Assembly: GCF_001693515.2 (NCBI RefSeq)
Contig: NZ_CP042968.1
Span: 6,076,001 to 6,140,000 of the forward strand
DNA length: 64,000 bases
Direction of reading: 5' to 3'
From: Bradyrhizobium paxllaeri
GTDB taxonomy: Bacteria; Pseudomonadota; Alphaproteobacteria; Rhizobiales; Xanthobacteraceae
Part shown: one piece after another, positions 24,860 to 33,698 of the stretch
Numbering within the stretch: position 1 is the first letter of the stretch
Layout: each line of letters begins with the position of its first letter
Position numbers and translations under genes: made by a program
Notes under the pieces: generated by a model
What the model was told of the DNA's origin: nothing
Databases searched by the model: none
The model's input: the letters and a program-made list of their open reading frames with translations, nothing else

Positions 24860-25912
24860 TTACTGCTGCTTTTCCCAGAACGACAGCAATCCCTGCGACG
24901 CCGAGCCGCCGATCACGCAGGGAATGCCGACCGCCACCTGCCCCAACGCCGCGGCCGAGACGCATCCGAGCGCGACCGCACCGACGCCGACCTGGCCCCA
25001 GAAGCTGAGGTCGCGGCGGCTATCGGAGCCCTTGGTCTTGAGCTCGTCAACGGCCGCCAGCGCATCCTTCCGCAGCGCTGCGATCTGCACCGTGTCCGCC
25101 GCCTCGACCACTTCGGCGAGCGGTACCTTCACTGCCGCCGGTTGTCTCCCGAGTTCGCCGCGGAGATATTCACGCAGACTGGCATCGCGGATCGCATAAC
25201 TCGCGAGCGTATAGCGCGCCATGCTTCCGACCGTCAGCTTGTCGATCGTGTCGCGGCTCTTGCTCCATGGCAGCATCTGCACGATGCGCTGGATCGGTGC
25301 ATGCGAACCGGTCGCGAAATAGTAACCCCACAGCGTATCCAGCAAATCCTGGTTGCCCGCGAACGTAAGCGTCGTGTTCAGCTTGCGCTCGTCCTTGGCG
25401 AAGGGATTCTTCGTGAAGGCTCCGCGCATCTTCTCCATCATGCCGGGCTTTACTTCCTCCAGCGGGATATCGGTCAAGGTCGGCAGCTTACCGGCCAGGT
25501 AGCTGTCGATCATGACCCGCCGGCCCGGCATTCGTGGCGCGACCCGGCGCAGCACGTTTCTCCAGTCGGGCAGCCCCGAATAGGCGATGGCGCGGACGAT
25601 CACCCATTCGTCTTCCGGCCGGACGGGGAAGAAACTGGCAATGAGCTGCTCGGCCTTGGCCGGATTAGAGCTGATCGCACCGGCGATAAAGCCGAGATAG
25701 ATGCCGGCATTCTCCGGCTCCTTGAACGTCTGCGAATGAAACAGCACACGCACGGCTGCCGGGACATGGGCATAGTCCGGCTTGGCCCGATAATTATAGA
25801 TCCATTGCTGGACGACCCCGAGCGAGGCGCGCGGATCGACCTCCGGCGCCTTCTCTGCGTGCGCGGGCTGGATCAGCATGAGCGCGGCGGCAATGAAGGC
25901 GACATATCGCAT
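24860..25912 (-). CDS. Exported protein of unknown function
   Basis: A 350-aa protein with a Sec signal peptide (MRYVAFIAAALMLIQPAHAE, cleavage likely after AHA). The ATG at 25912 has AGGAG six bases upstream. The mature part is helical, with RPEDEWVIVRAIAYSGLPDW and a mid-protein LLDTLWGYYFATGSH. A Gly/Ala-rich hydrophobic segment near the C-terminus (about 310-340, VGVGAVALGCVSAAALGQVAVGIP) may insert into a membrane. No family is recognised. It converges with the TPR regulator and is divergent from the BamA paralogue. Confidence 0.7.
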   Translation of the reverse strand: MRYVAFIAAALMLIQPAHAEKAPEVDPRASLGVVQQWIYNYRAKPDYAHVPAAVRVLFHSQTFKEPENAGIYLGFIAGAISSNPAKAEQLIASFFPVRPEDEWVIVRAIAYSGLPDWRNVLRRVAPRMPGRRVMIDSYLAGKLPTLTDIPLEEVKPGMMEKMRGAFTKNPFAKDERKLNTTLTFAGNQDLLDTLWGYYFATGSHAPIQRIVQMLPWSKSRDTIDKLTVGSMARYTLASYAIRDASLREYLRGELGRQPAAVKVPLAEVVEAADTVQIAALRKDALAAVDELKTKGSDSRRDLSFWGQVGVGAVALGCVSAAALGQVAVGIPCVIGGSASQGLLSFWEKQQ

Positions 25913-26149
25913 GTGATGCTCCTGCGAGCGCAGACGCATGCGACGGTTCCGGCACATGCGTCCCAAGCACTCTCGATCAGGAAGCATGAAGCGCGCATTG
26001 CGACAATTCTGAGAAATTCGACCTTAACAAAAAGCGTTGAAATTGTGGCGTATGACGAAAAATTCGCCCGCAACTCACCTTATCCCAGACATTTTTTTGC
26101 CCTGCGCGGGCAATTCGATCTCACGTGATCAATAGGAGCCCCGCGGGAC

Positions 26150-28504
26150 GTGGGGATCAGAGCGATTAGACGCATCACGCAACACAACCGATCGTCCCGA
26201 TCGGGGCTGGTCGCTTGTCGAATTGCCGGTGTTCTCGGATTGATTTTCGCGACACCTGTCGTCGCCGAAACCGCGCCGCCGCCGCAAGGATCGATCATCG
26301 TCGAAGGCAACCGCCGCGTCGATGCCGAGACCGTACGCTCTTACTTCAAGGCAACTCCCGACGGGCGTTTCGACGAGGCCGCGCGTGACGCGGCGCTGAA
26401 GGCACTGATTGCGACGGGACTGTTCGAAAAGGTTTCCATCGAACGCGCCGGCGAGCGGCTAGTGGTGCATCTGTCCGAAGCACCCGTGCTCGACCGCGTC
26501 GCATTCGAAGGCAATAAAAAGGTCAAGGACGCCGACCTTGCCGCCGCCATCGAATCCAAGGCGCGCGGCTCGCTGCAACGCGCCACCGTGCAGTCCGACG
26601 TCGGCCGTATCATCGAGGCCTACCGGCGTGCCGGCCGTTCCGAGGTCCGCGTCGATCCGCAGATCATCGACCGTGGTAACGGCCGGGTCGACCTCGTCTA
26701 CGCCATAACGGAGGGCGCCAAGACTCCAGTGCGGCAGATCGATTTCACCGGCAACAAGGCTTTTGGCAAACGGCAGCTCAGCGCGGTGATCAAGACCTCC
26801 GCCACGCATATGCTGAGTTTCCTGACCGGCGGTAACGTCTACGATCCCGACCGTGTCGCGCAGGACCAGGAACAGCTGCGGCGTTACTACCGCAGCAGGG
26901 GTTATGCCGATGTCAGCATCCCCTCGGCCAAGGCCGAGTACGATCCGGCGGCAAAGGGCTTCACGCTGAACTTCGCCATCGATGAGGGTCCGCTCTATCA
27001 CTTCCGGGAAGTCACCGTCACCTGCAACGTTCCCGGCATGGATTGCGACAGGCTTCGTGCTCTTCCCACCGCCCACGCGGGCGCAGTGTTCGACGGCAAT
27101 GCGCTGGATAAAACCACCGAGCTTCTGGCCATCGAAATGGCAAAGCTTGGCTATCCCTTTGCGGAGGCGACCCCTCGCCTCACCCGCGATGCCGCCACGC
27201 AACGCATCGACGTTGCCTTCGTGATCGAACAGGGACCTCGCGCCTATGTCGAACGGATCGAAATTCGTGGCAACACGCGTACCCGCGATTACGTGATCCG
27301 TCGCGAATTCGATATCGCGGAAGGCGATCCCTACAACAAAACGCTGATCGACCGGGCCGAGCGGCGCCTGAAGAATTTGAACTACTTCAAGACAGTGAAA
27401 GTATCGAATCGGCCGGGCTCGGCGCCCGATCACATCATCCTCGATGTCGAGGCGGTCGACCAGGCCACCGGCGACTTCAACATCGCCGGCGGTTACTCGA
27501 CCGTCGACGGCGCGCTGGTCGAGGTCAAACTGGGCGAACGCAATTTCTACGGCACCGGCAAGAATCTGCAGTCCGTTTTCACTTACGGCCAGTATGCGCG
27601 CGGGATCAACCTGGCCGCGTCCGAGCCCTATTTTCTCGGCACAAAGGTCGCGGCTGGAATCGAACTCTTCGGCCGCCAGAACGACGCCAGCAGCTACCAA
27701 TCCTACGGCAGCACCATTTATGGCGCGAGACTGCTGCTGGGCACGCCGATCACCGAGGAAATCGGCGTGCAATGGCGCTATGCGATCTACAATCAGAACA
27801 TCACGCTATCGCCGAACAGCTCCGGCCTGACACCTTCGCTGGCCGTCCGGGAGGCGGCGGCCGCCGGTCCGACGTGGGTCTCCGCTCCCGGCAGCGTGAC
27901 GACCTACAGCACGCTCGACAACATAAAGAGCCCGACCAGTGGAATCAGGTCACAGCTCAGCCAGGATCTGGCGGGACTGGGCGGCGACGTAAAGTTTCTG
28001 AAGACGACGGAAGACGTGCGCTACTACAAATCGCTCAGTAGCGATCTGGTCGGCATGGTTCGCGCCCAGGGCGGTTACGTCACCGGCTGGGGTGGCCAGC
28101 AGGTGCCGCTGATGAATAATTTCTTCGGCGGGCCGACCATGGTGCGCGGCTTTGCCCCGAACGGATTCGGCCCGCGCGACCTGACGTCGGGCACCACGAT
28201 GGATAATGTCGGCGGCAGCGCCTATTGGGCGACGACCGCCGAACTGCAGAGTGCGATCCCCGGCATACCCAACGAGTACGGCCTCAGGGCCACCGCCTTC
28301 GTCGATGCCGGCAGCGTCTTCCGCTACAGCGGCTCGACGGCAGGGCTTCAGGTCGCCAACAAGAACGTCGTGCGCTCGTCGGTCGGCGCAGGCCTGACCT
28401 GGGCCTCGCCGTTCGGTGCCCTAACCGTCGACTACGCCGTACCGTTGACCAAGGCGGCCTATGACGTGGTGCAGCCTCTGCGATTCAGCGCTGGAGGCTT
28501 TTGA
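26150..28504 (+). CDS. BamA/Omp85 family outer-membrane assembly protein (additional copy)
   Basis: A 784-aa Omp85 protein. A signal peptide (about 1-40) is followed by five POTRA repeats (about 47-430; typical units GSIIVEGNRRVDAETVRSYF and VERIEIRGNTRTRDYVIRREF). A beta barrel (about 455-784) has the lid-loop motif MVRGF and a C-terminal Phe, as required for barrel insertion. It starts at GTG 26150 with AGGAG upstream. The usual neighbours of the housekeeping bamA (rseP, skp, lpxD, fabZ) are absent, so this is probably a paralogue. Five POTRAs argue for BamA rather than TamA. Confidence 0.88.
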   Translation: MGIRAIRRITQHNRSSRSGLVACRIAGVLGLIFATPVVAETAPPPQGSIIVEGNRRVDAETVRSYFKATPDGRFDEAARDAALKALIATGLFEKVSIERAGERLVVHLSEAPVLDRVAFEGNKKVKDADLAAAIESKARGSLQRATVQSDVGRIIEAYRRAGRSEVRVDPQIIDRGNGRVDLVYAITEGAKTPVRQIDFTGNKAFGKRQLSAVIKTSATHMLSFLTGGNVYDPDRVAQDQEQLRRYYRSRGYADVSIPSAKAEYDPAAKGFTLNFAIDEGPLYHFREVTVTCNVPGMDCDRLRALPTAHAGAVFDGNALDKTTELLAIEMAKLGYPFAEATPRLTRDAATQRIDVAFVIEQGPRAYVERIEIRGNTRTRDYVIRREFDIAEGDPYNKTLIDRAERRLKNLNYFKTVKVSNRPGSAPDHIILDVEAVDQATGDFNIAGGYSTVDGALVEVKLGERNFYGTGKNLQSVFTYGQYARGINLAASEPYFLGTKVAAGIELFGRQNDASSYQSYGSTIYGARLLLGTPITEEIGVQWRYAIYNQNITLSPNSSGLTPSLAVREAAAAGPTWVSAPGSVTTYSTLDNIKSPTSGIRSQLSQDLAGLGGDVKFLKTTEDVRYYKSLSSDLVGMVRAQGGYVTGWGGQQVPLMNNFFGGPTMVRGFAPNGFGPRDLTSGTTMDNVGGSAYWATTAELQSAIPGIPNEYGLRATAFVDAGSVFRYSGSTAGLQVANKNVVRSSVGAGLTWASPFGALTVDYAVPLTKAAYDVVQPLRFSAGGF

Positions 28505-29060
28505 CGGGAACGGGATGCTCCGTCGCGAACCCGTACAATAGCGCCAGCCGGTCGAGGCACTCGCGGAATCGCTTTGAAAAATAGTCTTTCCAGCGCCCCG
28601 TGTGCAGGCCTCTGCGCTGGCCGATCTGCTCCATGGTCATTCCGTGAACCAGGACGTCATGCACCAGCGCCGAACCATCGGCACCAAGCTCACGTTCGGC
28701 CCGGTTCAACCGCAGCACGGCCTTGCGCTGGCCCTCGGTAATCGGCTCGCGCCGCTGCCCGCCATCGACATAGTCGCGGCTCGGATCGACCGCGCGCGGT
28801 CCCCGCTCGGCCTTCTCCCAGTCGCTCTGGAACGCACGCCCCGCCTGATACTGCGCCTCGTCGATTTGGCGGTGCGAATGCAGGCGAGCGAGTGGATCGT
28901 TGCGGATCGAACGCAGCGCAACGATCTTCTCGCCCGGCTCCAGCGCCAGGGGATTATCGACCTCCACGGTTGCGACTTCGGCGTTGCGTAACAAGTCACG
29001 GGATCTCCGGTCATGCGTCCTGGCAGGATCGTACGGCTTTCGGCGTTTGGCTCTCGGCAT
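28485..29060 (-). CDS. Helix-turn-helix hypothetical protein, phage-like
   Basis: A 191-aa basic protein. The N-terminal half carries EKIVALRSIRNDPLARLHS and QYQAGRAFQSDWEKAE. The C-terminal half contains HDVLVHGMTMEQIGQRRGLHTGRWKDYFSKRFRE, which reads as a sigma-like or phage-type helix-turn-helix (about 130-165). Related proteins occur beside GcrA-like and repressor genes in rhizobial genomes, as far as I recall. Its last 20 bases overlap the end of the convergent BamA paralogue. It lies 47 bases downstream of the GcrA-like gene and is probably in its operon. Confidence 0.6.
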   Translation of the reverse strand: MPRAKRRKPYDPARTHDRRSRDLLRNAEVATVEVDNPLALEPGEKIVALRSIRNDPLARLHSHRQIDEAQYQAGRAFQSDWEKAERGPRAVDPSRDYVDGGQRREPITEGQRKAVLRLNRAERELGADGSALVHDVLVHGMTMEQIGQRRGLHTGRWKDYFSKRFRECLDRLALLYGFATEHPVPVKSLQR

Positions 29061-29107
29061 CTGATGTGCTCCTTGAAAGCAGTGGAATTCAAGTTTGACC
29101 GGAAGGT

Positions 29108-29806
29108 CTATTCAATCGACGCGTCCGATATCTCCTCGCTGAGCAATTCGGACAGTTCGCGCCTGATGCCGCCCTCCGGCTCAAGCCCGATCAGCGCGCG
29201 CAGGTGCGCGATCCGATGCCGCCGCGGCAGCCGCTTCAGCCTGTCGGCCACGCCCGTCACATCAGCATTCTTTATGCCGCCTCCAACCACCCGCAGCACA
29301 CCGGAACTCATCGCGCGTTCGGGCGGCATGACCGGATTTCGACTCAAATGAAAGTGCGGCGTGCAGTAAGCCGAACCCGGGCGGCGCGGATGGCCGCAGA
29401 AGGTGATGGCCTCGTTCTCTCCATCGCCACCGTAGGGATAGCGGCAATCATCCTTCTCCAGTTCGGTCACGGAGAGATGCCGTGGCTCGATCTCAACGCA
29501 GCGCAGCTTGAGCGGCTTGGCCGCCTTGAATAGCGGAACCGGCCAGACAAGCGTAGAGGTCCTGGAATCGCTGGCACGGGGCTCTGCGATGTCGTGCGGG
29601 TTTGCCGGTTTGGTGGGTATCATCGGTTGCCGACGATCGTCCGACCCCAGCCCCAGGCGACGGGCGCGCCCGAGCGCAGCATTGCGAGAGTAGGACGTAT
29701 TGAATCGTGAGTTGATCGCCTGCGCGGCCTCCGAAAAGCTCAAGCCTTTGGCAATAAATTCCCGCAGCGCGTCCGAGTGCTCGGGCGCCCAGTTCGACAG
29801 TTCCAT
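29108..29806 (-). CDS. GcrA-like regulator
   Basis: A 232-aa protein with the GcrA layout. An N-terminal HTH has SNWAPEHSDALREFIAKGLSFSEAAQAIN then SRNAALGRARRLGLGS (about 5-55), matching the W..E...L..L...G.S...IA/TRNAVIGK.HRLGL pattern. The zinc-like part CRYPYGGDGENEAITFCGHPRRPGSAYCTPH (about 120-150) follows, plus a 75-residue C-terminal tail not found in canonical GcrA. GcrA works with sigma-70 and CcrM-methylated GANTC sites in the alphaproteobacterial cell cycle. The divergent fit suggests a phage- or island-type paralogue. Its promoter region is shared with the repressor gene and contains operator-like sites. Confidence 0.8.
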   Translation of the reverse strand: MELSNWAPEHSDALREFIAKGLSFSEAAQAINSRFNTSYSRNAALGRARRLGLGSDDRRQPMIPTKPANPHDIAEPRASDSRTSTLVWPVPLFKAAKPLKLRCVEIEPRHLSVTELEKDDCRYPYGGDGENEAITFCGHPRRPGSAYCTPHFHLSRNPVMPPERAMSSGVLRVVGGGIKNADVTGVADRLKRLPRRHRIAHLRALIGLEPEGGIRRELSELLSEEISDASIE

Positions 29807-29852
29807 TTTGTTGTCCTTGCTCTTGTCAACGCCGCCCGACGTCGGCCCTCAA

Positions 29853-29927
29853 TTTCTGATATTCCGAAATGAAAGTCAAGCTTGATTTCGGATAATCGGA
29901 ACTGATATGATTTCCGGAATTCGGAAG
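29853..29927. promoter_or_regulatory. Three 17-bp operator-like sites and the repressor promoter
   Basis: Three copies fit TTTCNGANANTCNGAAA: 29853-29869 (full match), 29886-29902 (one mismatch) and 29911-29927 (two mismatches). They occupy the divergent region between the GcrA-like and repressor genes. A promoter for the repressor, TTGATT (29882-29887) and TATGAT (29906-29911) 18 bases apart, is straddled by the second site; the third covers the region just before the ATG. This is the layout expected for autorepression and for shutting off the leftward gene. Confidence 0.65.
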
Positions 29928-29936
29928 GATTCGACC

Positions 29937-30575
29937 ATGCTGGACATCAGATTGATCGAGCTGGGCCTGGAAAAGCCGGGCAAGACCAAGGGCGGGCTGG
30001 CGGCCGCAATGGGCGTTCGCCCTGGCGCCGTCTCCGAGATCCTGTCAGGGATACGCCTGATCAAGGCGTCAGAGATCGCACCGATCATCGAATATCTCGA
30101 ACTGAACTCGGTGCCGATCATGGGCCGGGTCGGCGCCGGCGCCTCGATCGAGCCGGAACACGAACAGGTGCCGCCGGAGGGCCTCGGCGAAGTCGAACTG
30201 CCCTTCCCGATCGCCGAAGAGACCATCGCCTTTGAGGTATCAGGCGATTCCATGCTGCCGAAATACGAGAATGGCGATATTATCGTGGTCTATCGCGAGC
30301 AGCGTCACCCGCTGTCGAGCTTTTACGGCGAGGAAGCCGCCGTTCGCCTGAAGACGGGCGAGCGCTATCTGAAGACGATCGAGCGCGGAAAATCTCCGAC
30401 CGCGGTCAATCTCACGAGTTTCAATGCCAAGCCGATCACCGGCGTCAAGCTGGAATGGATCGGCGAGATCTGCGTCACGCTGCCCAGGGGCCAGATCGAG
30501 CGGTTGCGTAACAAGGCAGCCGCCCGGGCACGCAAGGCGGCAAGGACGCCGGGTGGCCGCACGCCGGAAAAATAA
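29937..30575 (+). CDS. Phage-type repressor: HTH plus S24 (LexA-like) protease domain
   Basis: A 212-aa protein. A Cro/C1-type HTH lies at about 15-40 (KTKGGLAAAMGVRPGAVSEIL). The C-terminal S24 domain (about 60-190) has VSGDSMLPKYENGDIIVV with Ser105 and ERYLKTI with Lys146, the self-cleavage dyad. The start at 29937 has GGAAGGA upstream; an earlier in-frame ATG would put the operator inside the coding region. Such repressors are cleaved or inactivated by RecA-related signals after DNA damage. It is flanked on both sides by its likely operators, but no integrase or phage structural gene is in the window. Confidence 0.87.
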   Translation: MLDIRLIELGLEKPGKTKGGLAAAMGVRPGAVSEILSGIRLIKASEIAPIIEYLELNSVPIMGRVGAGASIEPEHEQVPPEGLGEVELPFPIAEETIAFEVSGDSMLPKYENGDIIVVYREQRHPLSSFYGEEAAVRLKTGERYLKTIERGKSPTAVNLTSFNAKPITGVKLEWIGEICVTLPRGQIERLRNKAAARARKAARTPGGRTPEK

Positions 30576-30648
30576 AGCCCGTGACTTACGATTGCCGAAT
30601 CGGGCCGAAGCCGCCGAGCGACTGCCCGCCTCGCGCCGTCACGCATAA

Positions 30649-30728
30649 TTTCCGCTTTTCCGAATTTTATCCTTACAGAATTCGGATTTTCCTAAATACT
30701 CTGTCGATCGATTTCAGAGTACGGAATG
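30649..30728 (+). promoter_or_regulatory. Second cluster of repressor-type sites
   Basis: Two sites with the same pattern lie upstream of the gene at 30745. They are 30649-30665 (TTTCCGCTTTTCCGAAT, three mismatches) and 30680-30696 (ATTCGGATTTTCCTAAA, three mismatches). Downstream, TACTCTG and CAGAGTA form a perfect 7-bp inverted repeat around an 11-base TCGATCGA-containing spacer (about 30697-30722). This supports control of the small gene by the same repressor. Confidence 0.5.
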
Positions 30729-30744
30729 AGGTCAGATCGCCAGC

Positions 30745-31020
30745 ATGCAGTATTTCGTCGTGATGATCGACTACGGCCGGCGCGGCCGCGAAGCCATCGT
30801 CGATCCGGAAATCACCAGGCGCGAGGTCATTTCCCGGGTCGCGTCGGGTGAGTACAGGAATATCAGCTTCATTCATGAAATCGCCGATTGCTCGGTTGAA
30901 GATATCACTGCCGAGATTCTCAGCGAAGCGTCCTTGCCCGACATCGCGGCGACCGGCGCCGATCTGCAAGCCAACCATTTCGATCACCTCCGTGACTTGC
31001 GCAAGCATGAGCGCGCGTGA
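30745..31020 (+). CDS. Small hypothetical protein downstream of the repressor
   Basis: A 91-aa protein beginning MQYFVVMIDYGRRGREAIVDPEITRREVISRVASGEY. The composition is acidic and soluble, alpha/beta in character, without a motif I recognise. It lies 169 bases after the repressor with its own promoter region carrying repressor-type sites. That suggests it is a regulated target of the repressor rather than a read-through gene. Possibly an anti-repressor or a host-facing phage gene, but nothing in the sequence proves this. Confidence 0.6.
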   Translation: MQYFVVMIDYGRRGREAIVDPEITRREVISRVASGEYRNISFIHEIADCSVEDITAEILSEASLPDIAATGADLQANHFDHLRDLRKHERA

Positions 31021-31177
31021 GCCTCGCTATTCCGTCAAAACATTGTGATCGTTAAGCCGCTTCAATCATCGACGGCTTGCTTAAATATTCTTCACGCAAA
31101 CTCTATTCCGACGGTGCGGACAGTCGCGGTATTGTCGCGATTCGATTCCTCCGACTTGCAAAGTTCTTAAATCAACA

Positions 31178-32365
31178 ATGTCTCCGTCAATGAAGGCTGA
31201 TCTCGCCGCGCGCGATGGCGATCTCCGACTCTGCCTGCTGCTGGGTATCGCGGCCTGGGTTCTTTTTCTGGATCACGTCCCCCATAATGCGGTCAGCCTG
31301 CTGACCATGCGCAATTTCGGCTTCAGCGGCGCGACTGACCTGTTCGTGTTCGTCGGCGGCTACGCTGCCGCGGTCCTCTATGGAACGATGATGCTGGAGC
31401 GCGGCTTCATCGTTACGGCTACCCGCATCTTCAAGCGGCTGTGGCAGCTTTACGCCGCCTATATTGTCCTGTTCGTGGTCTATATCGATCTAATCGGATA
31501 TGTCGCGCGCAAGTCCCGGGCATCTGAACTCATCGGCGATTTCAACGTCACGGGGATCGTCGACCATACGATCCGGACACTGATTCATGGCCTGCTGCTG
31601 CAGGCCAAGCCGCTCAATCTCGAGGTGCTGCAGCTCTTCATCGTGCTGATGGCGGCCTTCCCGCTCGTTCTGTTCGGCCTGGTCCGCCGGCCCAACATCA
31701 CGATGGCGGGGTCGATCGGGCTCTACGCGGCAGCCCGCCAGTTCGACTGGAATCTGTCTTCGTTTCCGGATGGAAAGTGGTACCTCAACCCGTTCTGCTG
31801 GCAACTCCTGTTCGTGCTCGGTGCCTGGTTTGCCCTGAGCGGAGCGAATCAAATGCGTACCCTTCGTACGCTTCAGGACCTCGCGATCCTGCGTGCCGCT
31901 GCGTGGCTATACCTGCTCTTTGCGTTAGCGGTGACGGTGGCGGCGAAGTTTCCCCAGGCCGGCATCGTCCCAGACCTCCTGCGCGATGCCCTTCTATCGA
32001 AAGACAAGGAAACTCTCGCCCCGCACAGGGTGCTTCACTTCCTCGCGCTGGCTTTTCTCTTTGCCTATTTGGTGCCGCGAGACTGGTCCGGATTCAGATG
32101 GCCGGCGCTGCAGCCGGTCATCACATGCGGCCAGGAATGGCTGGCTGTGTTCTGCGCCGGTGTGTTTCTTTCGTTTGCCGCGCACCTCGTCCTGATCACA
32201 GGCCCAGACTCGCTTCTGATGCACGTGCTGGTCAGCTTCACCGGGATTTCGATCATGACCGGCGTGGCCTACTATGTGTCGTGGTCCAAACGGCAGGATC
32301 AAAAGCCGGCATTCCGAGCTCCGGCACTGACGCGACTATCGGAGGAAGGCCGGTTCGCGAAGTAA
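31178..32365 (+). CDS. opgC: OpgC-family membrane protein (glucan succinyl/acyl transfer)
   Basis: A 395-aa polytopic inner-membrane protein. Its N-terminus LLLGIAAWVLFLDHVPHNAVSLLTMRNFGFSGATDLFVFVGGYAAAVLYG is the OpgC signature. About ten membrane helices are predicted by hydrophobicity. OpgC adds succinyl groups to osmoregulated periplasmic glucans in enteric bacteria; rhizobial homologues modify cyclic glucans or related polymers. ATG at 31178, with a second ATG five codons in. No glucan synthase gene is beside it. Confidence 0.85.
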   Translation: MSPSMKADLAARDGDLRLCLLLGIAAWVLFLDHVPHNAVSLLTMRNFGFSGATDLFVFVGGYAAAVLYGTMMLERGFIVTATRIFKRLWQLYAAYIVLFVVYIDLIGYVARKSRASELIGDFNVTGIVDHTIRTLIHGLLLQAKPLNLEVLQLFIVLMAAFPLVLFGLVRRPNITMAGSIGLYAAARQFDWNLSSFPDGKWYLNPFCWQLLFVLGAWFALSGANQMRTLRTLQDLAILRAAAWLYLLFALAVTVAAKFPQAGIVPDLLRDALLSKDKETLAPHRVLHFLALAFLFAYLVPRDWSGFRWPALQPVITCGQEWLAVFCAGVFLSFAAHLVLITGPDSLLMHVLVSFTGISIMTGVAYYVSWSKRQDQKPAFRAPALTRLSEEGRFAK

Positions 32366-32396
32366 TTCGCGCCGGCTTGTTCTCCACGAATCGCCC

Positions 32397-33698
32397 TCAA
32401 TCCACGGGGAATGCTGCCTTCAACCGCGTCTCGCTATCGCGCAGCATGGCGGCATCGAGCCTTCCCTCGGCCGAGGCCACCATGGCGCAGGTGAAGATAC
32501 GATAGAACTGCGTCCCGTCGAACGCGACCAGCAAGAGATCGACGCCGGCATTGAGCGCCTCAACCACCGCTGTGCAGACATTGCGTTGGTAGATCGCCCC
32601 CATCACGAGATCGTCGGTTATGACGACGCCCTGATGGTTCCATTTCTTGCGAATGATGCCGTCGACGACACGTTTGGAATGCGACGCGGGACGGTCCGGA
32701 TCGACGGAGGTCAGCGCCACATGCCCGATCATCAATTGTGCTTTCGAGCCGGCCAGCACCTTCCTGAACGGGCTCCAGTCCGATGCTTCAAGCTCCTCGA
32801 ACGGTGTATCCAGGTCGGCGCTGAAATGATGGGTATCGGTTCGTACGCGGCCGAGCCCCGGAAAATGCTTGACGGTCGCTCCAACGCCAGACGCTTCGAG
32901 GCCGCTCACATAAGCTTGCGCGATATCGGCGACGATCGCCGGATCATCGGAGATCGCGCGGCGACCGATCAGCGTATTGAAGTCGAATCGGTTGCGTTTC
33001 ACTTCGGGCCGCAAGTCCAGCACCGGCGCGAAATTGACGGTGACGCCGAGCGCTGCCAACTCCTGCCCGTGAGTACGCCCGAACGCCTGGGCCTTTTCCG
33101 CGCGAACTTCCGGCGTTAGCTCCGCAAGCGTCGACAGCGCCGGCAATTTGGTCAAGGGCGGCGCCAGATGCGATACGATGCCGCCTTCCTGGTCGGCCGC
33201 AACGATCAGGGGCGGCAGGCTGGCAGCGCGCCGCTTCTCCTGCAGCGCTGCGATCTCTTCTTTCAGACGCGGCGCCGTAGATCCCACGATGTTGTGCCTG
33301 GTGATGTAGACGCCGGCGATCAGCCCCTTCTCGGCCAAAACAGCCACTTCGGCAAATGACGAGTATCCAACGATAAAGTGGCGCCCAAGGCTTCTTGTCT
33401 GCGCGGCATCAGCTTGCAGAACGCGCTGCTTGCGCCATTCAAACGAAGCATGCGCGCCGAGCATCGACAGCGATGGCAGACACCACAGCAGAATGAGCGC
33501 CCTCCCCGCAACGCCCCTCCTCCAGTAACCGCGGCGGATAAGGATGAGGGCAACCACGATACTCGCCGTGGCCAGAACGATATTTCCAGATCCCCGCAGC
33601 GAAATGAGATAGGGATCGTTCTTGTTGGCTGCGGCGAAAACGAAGACAGCTCCGGCGAGCCAGAGCAGGATGAGGCCAATACGTTTGAGAATTTTCAT
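32397..33698 (-). CDS. Membrane-anchored GH3 beta-N-acetylhexosaminidase-like protein
   Basis: A 433-aa protein. Three N-terminal membrane helices (about 5-24, 38-56, 66-84) precede a GH3 catalytic domain of the NagZ type. It has DQEGG (169-173), KHFPG (277-281), the DTHH general acid/base dyad (288-291) and ITDDLVMGAI with the catalytic Asp at 362-363. NagZ is normally cytoplasmic and removes GlcNAc from peptidoglycan fragments. Here the catalytic domain is tethered, possibly facing the periplasm. It is convergent with opgC. Confidence 0.85.
   Translation of the reverse strand: MKILKRIGLILLWLAGAVFVFAAANKNDPYLISLRGSGNIVLATASIVVALILIRRGYWRRGVAGRALILLWCLPSLSMLGAHASFEWRKQRVLQADAAQTRSLGRHFIVGYSSFAEVAVLAEKGLIAGVYITRHNIVGSTAPRLKEEIAALQEKRRAASLPPLIVAADQEGGIVSHLAPPLTKLPALSTLAELTPEVRAEKAQAFGRTHGQELAALGVTVNFAPVLDLRPEVKRNRFDFNTLIGRRAISDDPAIVADIAQAYVSGLEASGVGATVKHFPGLGRVRTDTHHFSADLDTPFEELEASDWSPFRKVLAGSKAQLMIGHVALTSVDPDRPASHSKRVVDGIIRKKWNHQGVVITDDLVMGAIYQRNVCTAVVEALNAGVDLLLVAFDGTQFYRIFTCAMVASAEGRLDAAMLRDSETRLKAAFPVD

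Noticed and set aside
26459..27772. Minus-strand 437-residue frame opposite the BamA paralogue
   Set aside because: Antisense shadow with no domain; the plus strand carries clear POTRA repeats.
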